Below, one piece after another: positions 31,906 through 44,100 of a DNA stretch of 64,000 bases (positions are counted from its first letter, which is position 1; the number at the start of each line of letters is the position of its first letter). The DNA lies in assembly GCF_017591425.1 (NCBI RefSeq), contig NW_024466004.1:35342501-35406500 (forward strand), in the 5' to 3' direction. The stretch comes from Ochotona curzoniae. Taxonomy: Eukaryota > Chordata > Mammalia > Lagomorpha > Ochotonidae. The position numbers and the translations under genes are program-made. Under the pieces are notes generated by a model. It was not told the origin of the DNA, searched no databases, and worked only from the letters and a program-made list of their open reading frames with translations.

Positions 31906-33480
31906 TAAGCTTTGTATTTGTTATTTCAATTATTCAGTTGAGTTGAAAACTTTCATAAAGTTGGCTTAACAACTTGGCACAGGTTCTGTGGTGACAGGAT
32001 TATGTAGTTGTTTTCTGTTTTAAGATTGTTTAGCTAAAATATTAGCTATTTTGACATCTGTTGCAGAGGAAGACATTTCTGGTTTCTTCTTCAACTCCTG
32101 AACAGTTTGAAATCAATTTATGTGTGTATGTGTGCGTGTGTATAATTTTAATTCAAGCTCTGAATTAAATAAGGAGAATATGTACATTTAATAAGGACAA
32201 TATGTGCAGTTTTCTACCTCATGTTTTTCCCTACTTTCATTAGTCAGATATATTCAAAACTACTCAAGTAGTTCCAAGATGAGATGTAACTGTAAATGAG
32301 TATCTTTGCTCTAGTGCTATGCTAACACCCAAATATTGCACAGATCTTTCAATATGAAGGGCTGGGAACAATCTTTGCAAGGTTTTAGCATCAATGCTGT
32401 TTTAGTTTTCTACTCAGCTAAACTGCACTGTACAAAATGGTAGATCTTCGACTTTTAAGACATTAACATTTACACTTTTAAGAATTGTAAGTGACTCTAA
32501 AGGTCCTGAAAATGCAAACATTTAGAATTTCACTGATACTTTACTCTGAAAGCACATATCTGGAGGATGGTTCATGAATGAAATCACCGCTTTTGGAAGT
32601 TTGTGGATTCACACTCACTGTCCTGTATTCAGCTTTCAGGATGTATCTTTACTGAAGGAAAACTGACTGTGGTGCATCTGAGCTTAAAACAGCATAAAGT
32701 CATTGAAATGTTTGGGATCTGCTCCCTAGAAGGAGCCATTTCCCCCCAGTTTCAGGTTATTTAATATTTTTCCTTAATTATCTTTCTTGTTGGTTTTAGA
32801 CATAATTTAAATATTCCCAGTATGGAACATTTTTACAAAGAAGTTGTAATGTTTTATTTTACTCTACAAAGGAACATTCATACTTGAACAAGGACAATCG
32901 AAAAGGGTAATGGTAATGGGGTGAAATTTCAAACTTGATTTCATATAGGCTATGAGAATATTTCATGGCAAATGAGAATTTAAAATGGCAGAAAATATCT
33001 CATGGCCACAGTGGCCTCCGGAAGCATGTGCATTTGTTACAGTAAGAGTGATTACTCACTAAAGTTGAAGATGACGTTTAAGTCAGTTTCCAAATAAATC
33101 ACATTTTCCTATAGAACTTTAAAACCATAGGTTTCATTTCTATCCCATTATCACAATGAGTCTTAGACCCAGAAATATGTTTTCTTCACAAATTTTCCAG
33201 AAATTTATAAATTAATATTTTCCTGAAATAACATTCGGTTTTATTGAATCTTCCTTATTGTAAGTTTTCTTTATATTTTATTTCCATTTTCCTGCTTTAT
33301 TCTTCTCTCCTTGTTTTATTTTGTCATCCCCTTCCTAACTTTTTAAAGAATGCTTGCTCTTCACTTTTTCTGTATTACATGGATTTTAAGGTAATTTCCC
33401 ACCAATTTGGCCTTAAATATACCTCCCTCACAAATTTCACAATACAATATTTTCCAAGCTATCCAATAAAAGATATTCAT
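31906..33480. other. No recognised gene or repeat
   Basis: About 1.6 kb of AT-rich unique-looking DNA. A short imperfect TG tract lies at about 32120-32144. Confidence 0.45.
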
Positions 33481-33797
33481 AAGGCCAACACTGTGGTGCA
33501 ATAGCTTGAGCTGCTGCTTTGCAGCAGCGGGCCCTGGTTTGCAACTCAGCTGCTGATCCTGTTTCTTGGCAAGGTGCTTGAGAAGCAACATTAGGTGACC
33601 CAAGTACTTAGGCCCTGCCAACCTTGTGAGAAACCTAGACTGAGGTCCAGATTCTTGCCTTAAACTACATTCAGCCCCAGTCATTGTGAACTTTAGCGGA
33701 GTGAACTAGCAAGTGGTTAGATTTCCCTGTTTCTCATTCTCCCTCTCTCTCTGTAACTGTATCTTTCAAATAAATACATAAAACTTAATTTAAAAGC
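33481..33797 (+). mobile_element. CSINE, older subfamily
   Basis: GGCCAACACTGTGGTGCAAT head, GCTGCTGCTTTGCAGCAGCG, CAAGTACTTAGGCCCTGCC and a TTTCAAATAAATACATAAAAC tail mark the older rabbit-like type. Confidence 0.85.
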
Positions 33798-35229
33798 ATA
33801 TTTTCACACACCCATTCTATTCAGTTTATAAACATACTTCTTAATATTCAAATAGAGAAGGACCTACTTGTATTCTGAAAACATGAATTACATGGACTCA
33901 GAATTTTAAAATTTGTTTTATTATGCCTGCCAACCTTCTTTGTACACATTTTCCAGATGAATTCTTGTCTGCTCCATCCTTACATATGAGGTGTCTGTGG
34001 ATTTGTTTCTTCTATCCTGTGTTCTATTTTTCCACCCATCTTCCCTTTGTTTCTCGGTGCGTTTCATTATTTTTTATTGTCAGTTTCACACTTTTTACTC
34101 ACTGAAAAATCATTTATGGAAAGTCTCCAAAGCTGCAATAAAGTAGCTGTTTATTGAAGATTTTCTTTTCTCCTACCCACACATCTTTACTAACCCAATA
34201 TTACTTTGAAATGAACTTGTGCTTGAAAGTATTTTTGGGTTATACAGAGGATAGGAATCTGGGCTGCAAATCCTCAAGAAGGCAGAAAAGCTTGCTTTGT
34301 GACATGAATTCTTTGCGACTCTTTCTTCCTTGTTTGCACTGTTCAGGGGAAATTTTTCCTTGCAGCAGTGGTGGCCTGGGTTTGCTTCCAGCCAGCTACT
34401 CTTACACTGAGGTCACATTCCCCAGGGGACCTAGCTTTATGCAGGTATGTCTTCTAGTCACCTATTCAACAACACAACTTGATGTACCCTAGGATCTGGT
34501 TTGTTACTTGCACATCTGACTTAATAAAGACAGAAACTCACACCCTTAGATTTGCCCTTCCTCTTTGGTCAAACAACTTTAGATTTCAGCATCATTTCAT
34601 TCCTACTTTCAGTTAGATTGTGACCTTACTATCTTGCTAGCTCTCCCATGATGTTAAGAATATTAAAACATATTTACAGCAATTTTTATTTTTCAATTAC
34701 TTGAACCATCACTTTCTTTCTAACTCCTAGGGCTATAGGGTACACATTTGTAGGAAATGGACTCAGAAACAGGATTGGGACTCAAACCCAGGGGCTCCAA
34801 ATGGTGATGCAGGCATCTGAAATGGTAACTTTTTTTTAAAAAAAACTGCCTTGTAAATTATTATTTTTCTACTACTATTCAGTTTTGTAGGTATAGGAAT
34901 TCTCACATGCTCTCCTCTTCTCCTCTATTTTCTCTCCCACCATCTCCCCCCACCACATTATTACAGTCCTTTAGTAACAGTTACAAGATTAACATTCTGC
35001 TATTTAAGTGTACCATGGCATTGCAGGTATAAGCAATGGTAGAAAATATAGTATTGCACTGTCAAGGTATGTTTAAGAATTTCATTCAGAGTTTTCCTTT
35101 TATTTGGGAATAGAGATGCATACTGCAATGTTTCTTTACTTCCCAGTAAGCTAGTCTTCATTTTATAGTTCATCTATAGGAATATATTCATATACTAGTA
35201 TACCTATAAAACAATTTGTTTTGCATTTG
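33798..35229. other. No confident gene or repeat
   Basis: The plus ORF 34154-34492 (112 codons) resembles no protein I know. A weak SINE-head-like piece (GATTGGGACTCAAACCC) lies near 34772. Confidence 0.4.
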
Positions 35230-35685
35230 CATGAAGATTTCCTTCTACCAAAAAGAGCTTATGGAAATTGTCCTTTGGGGACTGGCTTGCCTTATAGAAA
35301 AATCAGCTCTAAATGGATTGAGAACCTAAATCTGTATCTGGGCACTGTCAAACTGTTATAGGTTAAAATTGGAAGCACTCCACAAGATATAAGCATAGGC
35401 AAAGACTTCTTAGAAAAGTGTTACCAAAAACACATGCAGTTAAAGCCAAAATAAACAAATGGGATCACATCAAACTAAGCGGTGTCTATATAGCAAAGGA
35501 AGCAATCAACAAAATGAAGAGGCAACCAACAGAATGAGAGGGCATCCTTGCACACTACACAACAGAATGGGATTCGTATTCAGGATTTACAAAGAGCTTC
35601 AGAAACAGAACAACAGCAAAACAAACAACCCCGTGGAGAAGTGGGTGAAGAAAATAAGCAAGTATTTTTTTCAATACAAATAATC
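35230..35685 (+). mobile_element. L1 fragment: ORF2, upstream of its 3' end
   Basis: Shifted plus-strand frames give INKWDHIKLSGVYIAKEAIN (about 35452-35511) and IYKELQKQNNSKTNNPVEKW (about 35585-35644). These are the conserved L1 ORF2 segment just upstream of the piece seen at 30.7 kb. Both ends are truncated. An APE or RT domain is not present. Confidence 0.8.
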
Positions 35686-35969
35686 CAATGTGCCATTTGA
35701 TTCCAAGATGTAGTCTGTTGCTTCATTTGCTGAGCCTGGAGTCTCCTCATAGCAGAGGACATGCGGATCATGACAAGGACACAAAAGGGTTATCTCTTCC
35801 TTAGCTTCCAGAGGAAAAAAATGATCCTGAAGTAGATCCTGATTATCTAACTTAGATAATATTACTGTAGCTGAGAGATAAGATGTTAAACCAGGTACAA
35901 ACCTGTTTCTAAGAAGAAAGAAAAAGGATACTAAAGGCCACAACAGAAAGCATTCACCATGCAAGCCCT

Positions 35970-36120
35970 CTTTTATTAAATCCTTGCATCAACATCAAGA
36001 GGTACAACTTTTCTCTCTTTTAACTGAAGAAAAATATGGCTTAGCAAGCCTAAGGATTTGTCCAATTTCACCTAACTAGGAGGGGCCGAAGCTAATCCAA
36101 AGCTGTGTCTATTTGGTTTC
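35970..36120 (+). mobile_element. MIR element
   Basis: The order TCTTTTAACTGAAGAAAAAT, GGATTTGTCCAATTTCACC, TAACTAGGAGGGGCCGAAGC and CCAAAGCTGTGTC matches the MIR core and flank (AACTGAGG .. CAAGGTCACACAGCTAG .. AGCTGGG) with heavy decay. Confidence 0.58.
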
Positions 36121-36570
36121 ATATATGATGTTCCTAATTGTTGCTTTCTCCTACCAAATTCTCTTCCTTTAATTGGCCACACACTTGATGTGTGTGTCTC
36201 TAATGGAACAGAGGCTGTCTTGGCATGGTGCTTTCAAAGAACAGAAATGGCATGTGAGAGCAATGGCTAGTCTGTGTGGGGACTAGAACCACAGCCTCGT
36301 GGAGGTGTTGAGGTGGAGGGCAAACTCACTGAATAAACCTATTCTCAAGTAGCAGACCTTGCACTTCTGCCAAGATGGGTTTGCTTGTATGAGTGGATCT
36401 CTGGGAGGTAAGTGAATGTGATTTAAACAGAGTTATGCTGTTTGAGCTGCCCTTCATCTGACCTGAAGTTAATCTCAATCTACTTGTTGCCTCTGTGAAG
36501 AAAAAGGCACAGGTTTAGCCTTGCAAAGCATTTCAATTATTAATTTTCTAGAAATACAAGCAGCCTTCAG
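36121..36570. other. No recognised gene or repeat
   Basis: Unique-looking sequence. Confidence 0.4.
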
Positions 36571-36609
36571 GTGTGTGTGTGTGTGTGTGTATCTGTGTGT
36601 GTCTGTGTG
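36571..36609. repeat. (GT)n microsatellite
   Basis: Ten perfect GT units (36571-36590), then ATCTGTGTGTGTCTGTGTGG. Confidence 0.93.
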
Positions 36610-36825
36610 GCATATCCAATATAGCAAAGATTCTATTTTTCCTCATTCAAGTTCTGTTTACCACAGCATCTGTTCAAACATTCTCCAAACCACCTACTTG
36701 TTGTTCCCTTTCTCTCCACAGGTGCCTTTAGCTTCCAGGACTCCTTGGTCTTCCAGGTCTTCCAGACCTATTCATACATGGAACCTTATACTTCACCTGG
36801 TTTCGACTTTAAGTTGCCTATCTCT

Positions 36826-37152
36826 GGGCCTCGAGTGATGGCTCAATAGCTAAATCCTTGCCTTGCACTCCTCAGGATCCCATATGGGTACCAGTTCATG
36901 TCCCAGCTGCTCCACTTCTCTTCCAGCTCCCTGCTTGTGGCCTGGGAGAGCAGTTGAGGACAGCCCAAGGTCTTGGGATCCTGCATGCACATGTTTTAAA
37001 AACCCAGAAGAAACTCCTAGTTCCTTGGATAAGCTCAGCTCTGACCTCGCGACCATTTGGGGAGTGAACCAACGGGTGGAAAACCTTTCTGTCTCTCCTT
37101 CTCACCGTATATCTCTGCCTTTCCAATACAAATAAACAAATCTTCAAAAAAA
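36826..37152 (+). mobile_element. CSINE, full length
   Basis: GGGCCTCGAGTGATGGCTCAA head, CATATGGGTACCAGTTCATG and an AATACAAATAAACAAATC tail. Confidence 0.88.
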
Positions 37153-38855
37153 TCTGTCCTTAGCCCCTCCCAACCCCCAGTGCCACAGTTGAGTATACTG
37201 ATCAGTTCAATAGAATTGCTTTATTTTTCTCCAAACACTAAAAACATGTTATATTGGGACCAATAATATTGAGACCAATGTGTGATTAAGGAGGGAAATG
37301 CTCTTTCTGCTTCAATGTCTTTCTTTGTTCCTGATGATAAAGTTCCTGTAAAACAATCTTGTTATTCTGTTACCACATGATTTCTATAATGTTGGAACCC
37401 TTACGATCAGCTGCTCTGTAAGGGGATGCAGCACCGACATATACACAATTTCAAGGAAAATTCTGCTGATGTCACAGCGATTTAAAGATGACAGGGTCAA
37501 AGTCAACCACCTCTCAGCAATAAATCAAACTCTTTGATAACTGAACTGACAGTTTTTCAACTTCCATTTCCATTCCACTCTCCAGAAATATCCCCTGGGG
37601 AAAGCTTTAAAAGTTTTTGAAATGAAAGAAAACTAAATTACTTCTTTTTCCAAAGGTAACACCAGGTTTTATTTACTTATTGAAAACAAAATTTGCTTGT
37701 ATTTATTTGAAAATTATTTGCTTGGTCATCTTTTGTGTGTGTTACTTTTTTTATCACATATGTTTACCCCTAAAGAAGTAACTTTTAGCAGACACCAAAT
37801 GAGTGTTTAAAAGTAAAATACGAAGATTCATTTAGGCAAAATTAGCTTTCACCCTACCTTTCACCGTATCGATGATTGAATAATCTTTGTAGCATCTTCC
37901 ATTTTTTAATGCGAGCCCCGACTCATGGTCTTGTGAGTCACATGCCATCCATACTTGTGTCACCTCTCAACTGCCTACTCACTCCTTGATACAGAGAGCA
38001 TGGAGCAATAGCAGCCAATATACTTCATCAAGTCTAAGAAACATACACTTTCCCACGGTTTAAAAACTCTTAAATGCAGATGTGACTTTCAATAAAATAG
38101 TAGGTCATATTTTAAGTGGCAGCACTTTTCTTCAGGGGGCTGTAAAATATTATAACATACAATATTCTGACAAAGTCTTATATTACATAAAATATATGGT
38201 TTTGAACGGTATCTAATAAGACATGCTCACACAGTTTGGGGAAAGCTATGGGTGTATTTTAACTAAAGAATAAATGATCAACTGACAAAAAAATCAAAAC
38301 ATTGAGAAAGAAATTTCATAAAAACTAAGAAATCAGAGCTACCATCTCAACAGTAAAATTTAATAAGCACTTGCTAATTCACAAGTACTATCAATTTTAT
38401 CTATTATTTGCTATTATTTTGTCAGTTAAATATTTTTATTCTTATCTATGTATAAATTTAGACTTTTCAAGTATTTTATTTGCCTTGTTTGGAATAATCC
38501 TGAAACCAATTATTTATAAAGTGTGATATATTTACATAAGATTCATCCATCTTTTATATTTGTTTCTTTTTGTGTCTTCTTTTAAGAAATTTATTAATGC
38601 ATTGGATTTTTAGGCTCACAGCAAATGCATGATATTTACTACAACACAGTTCTCATTAATTTGTATGTCATTTTGTCTTTAATCCAATGAACAGATTTAA
38701 TGTAGTTAATAGACACAATTCTAGGAATATAATATTTCTCTTGCTTCCACTCCCCTTTGCTCTTACCCTCACTCCCTCTTTTTTCTCTCCTTTTTTTCTT
38801 TTCCCTTTTTTTGTTTTTAAAGTGTTGAAACACTTTCAATTTACATTATGCTCAA
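37153..38855. other. No recognised gene or repeat
   Basis: About 1.7 kb of AT-rich DNA. The short A- or K/E-rich minus frame at 38639-38839 reflects a T/C-rich tract on the plus strand, not a gene. Confidence 0.45.
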
Positions 38856-39185
38856 GCCCAGCACAGTAGCCTAGCAGCTAAAGTCCTTACCTTGCATGTT
38901 CCAGGATCCCATATGGGTGCCAGTTAATCCTGACAGCCCCACTTCCCATCCAGTTCCAAGCTTGTGGCTTGGAAAAGCAGTTGCAGATGGCCCAACACCT
39001 TTGGACCCTGCGCCCACGTGGGAGACCTGGAAAGGGCTCCAGGCTCCTGGCTTTGGATTGGCTTTGCTCCAGCCATTGGGACTACTTGGGGAGTGAATTG
39101 TTGGACAGATGTTGTTTCTTTCTGTCTCTCCTCCTCTCTGCATATCTGACTTTCCAATAAAAATAAATAAATCTTTTTAGAAATG
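38856..39185 (+). mobile_element. CSINE, full length, young
   Basis: GCCCAGCACAGTAGCCTAGC head, CATATGGGTGCCAG, AATAAAAATAAATAAATC tail. Perfect 14-bp target-site duplications TACATTATGCTCAA lie at 38842-38855 and 39186-39199. Confidence 0.93.
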
Positions 39186-39344
39186 TACATTATGCTCAAA
39201 AGCTTAATGAGACATTAAGTAAAAAATTTGGCAAATAAAAAAACCATAGTACATCTGGAATATAGACGAAGGTTATAAACAACAATCAAATGAAAAGATG
39301 TCTATTTTGCTCAGACACAGTAAATATTAAAATAATCACAAGCA

Positions 39345-39485
39345 AACTATAGTATAAAATGTGGAATAATTTTTCTTTGGGTCTGGCTTATTTTGCTAAG
39401 TATAATGATCTTAAGCTGCATCCATTTTGTTGCACATATCAGGATTTAATTCTTTATATGGCTGAGTATGTATGCTATCATTGGC
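39345..39485 (-). mobile_element. L1 ORF2/3' end fragment, antisense
   Basis: GGTCTGGCTTATTTTGCTAA, GATCTTAAGCTGCATCCATT and TTGCACATATCAGGATTTAA plus TATGGCTGAGTATG are the complement of the widely conserved L1 3' ORF2 stretch. Confidence 0.72.
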
Positions 39486-39539
39486 TGATTGCTATTCCTG
39501 ATGCTATTTATAGAGCAAGGATACAAATATCTCTTACGG

Positions 39540-41050
39540 GGTTTGTATCACAGTGAGGGAAACAGACATTAAACAAAAGAATAAGTCAGGTGACAGTAAG
39601 TTTTATGAAACAAAATTAAGTCACAAATGGTGGGGAGAGTACATGGAAAAATATTACCAGTCTAGATATGATGGTCAGTTAGTGTTGTTTTTTGAAGGTG
39701 ACATTTGCCTGGAGAAGGAGACAAGAATGTAAGCCCTGTACTTATTAGAAGCAGAAAATTCTGCAAAAGGGAAGTACTATAAACTCGAACCCTCCAGAAA
39801 GGAGGACACATAAAGTAGGAAGAAGTTTAGTAGGCCACAGCCAAGGAATGTATGAGAGAGTTTGAGGAGACAAATCAAAATAGGTCATAGAGCCTAACTA
39901 TAAGGATTTTACTTTCAGTTGAATCATGTTGGGACTGTAATGAATTTCCAACAGCGGATTGATGCATCCTGAGTATGGGGTGAGGATGGGACGGAATGAA
40001 AAAGAGTTTGGCAATGATGGCAACAGAAAAATATATATATAGCAAGGAGAGCCCAAGAAATGCATGTGGGAGGTAAATAGCTGCTAATAAGGTGGTAGCA
40101 ATGGAGAAGGCAGTACCCTGCATGAATTTCAAGGTTACCTAACAAGTTAAATATGGAATATGAAAGTAAGACATTAAAAATGATGGTAAGTTTTTTTTTC
40201 TAAGCAATTAACAGAAGGGAGTTGCCATTTACTACAATGAGGATTGACAGAGGAACAGAAGGGGAAAAAAAAAAAAAAAACAAGTTCAGGCCAAATGCAG
40301 TGGCTTAATGACTAAATCCTCACCTTGCAAGTACCAGAGCTTCGTATGGGCACTGGTTTGTGTCCTGGCTACTCCACTCTGTATCTACTTCCTGTCTGTG
40401 GCCTGAGAAAGCAGTAGAAGATGGCCCAAAACCTTGGGACCCTGCACCAGCCTGGGAGAACAGGAAGAAGATTCTGGCTCCTAGCTTCGAATTGGCATCA
40501 CCTCCCACCATTGAGGCCACTTGGGGAATGAACCAATGAACAGAAATCTTTCTCTCCTCTCTCCTCTCTGTAAATCATCCTTTCCAATACAAATAAATAA
40601 ATACTAAAAAACAAAAAAATTAAAGGCATGTTCACTATGAAGGTGTTAAAGAGGGATTGCCTTTTAGCCTCCAGGAGAAGGTACTGAGAAATAAGCCTGA
40701 ATTTCAGAGATGAAATAAAAATGGAATGTCATCAAAGTCTATGAGGAATTTAGATACATTGAATCTAGGCTCTAGATAAGGGCTGTATAGAGAGAAGGAG
40801 GAGGAATTGAGAACATTGGGGCAATAAAAAAAATGGAAGTGGTAAAAAGGAAACAGCAAAGGAAATGGGGATGGAGTGTTAGAAGGTGGGATGGGCAACA
40901 CGACAAAGTGAATTTCTAGGAACCAAGGGAAGTGGTGTTTCAGAACAGGAGAATAACAATTTAGTCGAACTCTGCTGCTGAGATGATATAGACTAAGATA
41001 CGGCCATGTTATTTGGAAATAAAGACAACCAGACAACCTCAGCCTGAGAT
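39540..41050 (+). mobile_element. Ancient interspersed repeat, probably L1M-type 5' region, split by a CSINE
   Basis: A purine-rich unit with AAGGTGACATTTGCCTGGAG, GGAGGACACATAAAGTAGG, AGGATTTTACTTTCAGTTGA, GTTGCCATTTACTACAATGA and (after the SINE) TCATCAAAGTCTATGAGG then GGAACCAAGGGAAGTGG follows the order of an old mammalian repeat that I recall as an L1M 5' region. The family name is uncertain. Many indels are present. Confidence 0.45.
40288..40608 (+). mobile_element. CSINE, full length, inside the ancient repeat
   Basis: It is preceded by an A run. AGGCCAAATGCAGTGGCTTA head, GTATGGGCACTGG, CTTGGGACCCTGCACC body and an AATACAAATAAATAAATAC tail. Confidence 0.88.
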
Positions 41051-43304
41051 GATTCAGCAGAAGGTAAGAACAAGAATCTGTTCCTAAGGGTTAGTAAAGA
41101 TGAAAGGGGAGACGAAAACAAAATGTAAAACAGCATCCTGAACAACTCTTTCTGTAGAGACGCAGGTATAGGATACCAGCAGTAGAGAGGAAAGGACACA
41201 GGACATACGGAAGCAGAGGGAGCTTCGACTTCTTTAAGGTCAGAGATACAGCAGGCTTGTGCTCACTAAAGGGTCCCTTCTGGATAATTTCTTACCAGTA
41301 TTTTGGAATCTATTCTGTAATACAATTTGTGCTGAAGTGTGCAACTGAGCTAAAAATTTAATCCTTTCTAAATTGAAATCTGAAAGGAATATTTACACTT
41401 TCATTAATAATTATCTCAGAAGGCCTACAGAATAATGTATTTTTGAAATTCTGATCTGCTTTGTTTCTTCACAAGATATACTTTTAATTATAAATATAAT
41501 ATCAACGAGTATCTCTGCCAGCCAATACATTCACTTCAGTATTAGATTATATTTCAGTATTAAATATTAGACAGAAAAATAATGTCTTATTCTGAAAGAA
41601 ATAATCCCACATCTAGGCTCCTCTTTTTCAATATCAGAGTTGACAGATAAGCAAGTTTCATTAGAAACAGGAAAGAGTCTCCTGACATCTGTTATAGTGG
41701 ATGGTGACAGTAATGCTAAACACACTGAGTCTATTTACTACAGAAAAGCTAGACTGAGTTAATGAGGATGCTAGCCCAGGGGCTAATGCTCTGGCTATGC
41801 TTGATCTATCAGTAGCCATGAGCCATCCCCAGTGGTTTTGGTGTACACTGGAAAATAGACCTGCATGTATTTTCAAATCTTTCAAATAATTTGCATATGC
41901 AACTGAAGCTGAGAACTACAGTCTGGCATCTAAACTTTTTGATCCAAGTGAAAGAACAGAGCTATGATTGAAAGACTTGCAATGTGATTCCTTCTCAAAA
42001 CCAGAACACAAGACAGAACCCATAATGTGCATTGGAATGCTCACATACCATGTGTGGCGCACTTCCTATGACTTTGCTGCGTAGCCGCTCCTTGTACTTC
42101 AAGGGGCAATGAGAAAGGCCTGACATGCCATGTGTGGGCAAGCCTGAACAATTTGTTTTCTCCCCTATGTCTGAAACGACAACTGAAGGTCTCAGAGCTG
42201 TCAGAACCAAATTGCTTTTCTTTACTCTTTTTAGTGTATTTGACAGCAGGGTAGAGGAAAAGCTGGGCTTATTTTTAGTTGTTTGTTGGAAGGAGACATA
42301 AAAGAGGGAAAGGCTGTTGCAAACAAGAAAGCACAGTGAGGAAGTGAATGAAAAAGACAAACACTAGACAGAAGCTAGATCCCTATCAGCAAAAATTGCC
42401 TTTGGTTTCCAATGACTATGTACGTAATTCAGGTGGCAGTAGAAGTTTTGCTCCAGTTTCTGGATAAGTTTATCAGCTTTCTGCTTTATTGAAGATAGAA
42501 GCAGAGTATGTTCTCACTGAACAGAAGGCCACAGCTGAAAGCTTTAGGCTAAAAGCAGTCTTTCTTCTTTTTCTTCTTCAACATTTAGTTTATAGAGACC
42601 AAAAACATATGCACATACAAATACACGCACAAACACAATCTATATACAGTACTCATTTATTGTGTATAAGCCCTATCAATATTTACAGTAAATATAATAA
42701 ATGCATGCATTATGGGTGAACAATTGTCACAAACATGATTAGAAATTATTATCTGAATTGCATAGTTTGGATGATATATTTTTAATACATGGCCCTATGA
42801 CCTATTAGCAAATGAGGCATCATGTATGCATGGCAAAAAGTACACGAAGAGGCAATGGGGACTACTGCCAAGTCGCATGCAGCCTAAAATGCTACTGGGA
42901 GTGGAAAAAACGAGGAAGAAATGCCTAATAATAGTATTCTGTCATCTATTCATCTGTTGTACTGAGTCGTGGATATACTGATTAATGAGTGGTAGAGAGC
43001 CCTCACCTTTGCAGGTGATATTCTTATTGTGCCAAGAGAATGTGGTTAAAATAAAGTATACTCTAAATATAATGCTAAATCTTATGTCAATTTGGCAAGT
43101 CCATAATACCCAGATATTTGCTTGAATACTATTCTGAATATATGGATGATTTTGGATAATATTTACATTTAAATCCATGGACTTGGATTTATACACTGTA
43201 TTTTCCAAAATAGAAGTGGAGCACATGCAATCAGTTTAAGGCGAGGATAGAAAAAAATGTGGAGCTCGCCTTAGTTAAAAAAAAAAATGTGGGGGATGGG
43301 GACA
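41051..43304. other. No recognised gene or repeat
   Basis: About 2.2 kb of unique-looking AT-rich DNA. The minus frame 41995-42360 (121 codons) is the longest here; it lacks recognisable domains and is not called. Confidence 0.45.
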
Positions 43305-43492
43305 TGGGATTTTGCAGCAGTGGCTTTTGAATTTGAACCATATTAACTCTTTCCTGGATTTACAACCTCCTGTCTTACACTACAGATGTTGGACTTGCCA
43401 GTCTTCCTAACTACTTGAGTCAATTTCTTAAGATAAATCTTATACAGACACATCATATTTTCTTGTTTTTCTGGAGAACCATGACTAATATC
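43305..43492 (+). mobile_element. MLT2-like LTR, 3' part only (ERVL class)
   Basis: CAGATGTTGGACTTGCCAGT, GAGTCAATTTCTTAAGATAA and the end TTTTTCTGGAGAACCATGAC then TAATATC match the 3' third of the LTR seen at 1965-2892 (shared GGAGAACCATGACT end). Confidence 0.68.
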
Positions 43493-43984
43493 GCATTGTA
43501 AACAAAATTAAACTAAATCAAAATTGGTACAAGGTACAAAAGAAATCTGTAAAGATTTTTAGTTATATTTGATTTTTCATTTAATTTAGCAGTAATCAGA
43601 CTGTCTTGTTGTATTTTTGCCACTTTTAGAGTCCAACAGATACACTTCCAGAGAGCTGCATTCTGCTATTTACTGAGGGTCCTGAGATGGTAGCAATGGA
43701 CCACCCATCTTCCAGGGGATTGCTCTGTTATTTCAGAAGGCAAGATTATTTCCTAGAGGAAGGTCTACTCCAGATCCAGCATACATCCTTTAAAACAAGG
43801 AGTGCATCTATCATGAGAATTTTATTACTGTTTAAAAGATTAGTCTACATTTCACTCAAGACAGAATAATCCTCGCCTAGATTTAGGAGACTAATAATCC
43901 TGAAAACGAAAAATCTGTAAGAATGAAGGTTTTAGCTAAAGATTCAGAGAATTAAAATGGACTGGAATTTTCTTAATTAGTTTG
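43493..43984. other. No recognised gene or repeat
   Basis: AT-rich unique-looking sequence. Confidence 0.4.
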
Positions 43985-44100
43985 CTTGTTTTTTTATATT
44001 TTAACATTATTTTATTTATATAAAATGAATAAATTACACATATTTCACAGCATAGATTTAGGAGCATAGTAATACTTCACCCTCCCCCCTGCCACGTATT
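43985..44100 (-). mobile_element. Possible L1 3' terminus, antisense
   Basis: ATATTTCACAGCATAGATTT, GGAGCATAGTAATACTTCAC and CCTCCCCCC are reminiscent of the complement of an L1 3' UTR end. The match is short. Confidence 0.4.
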
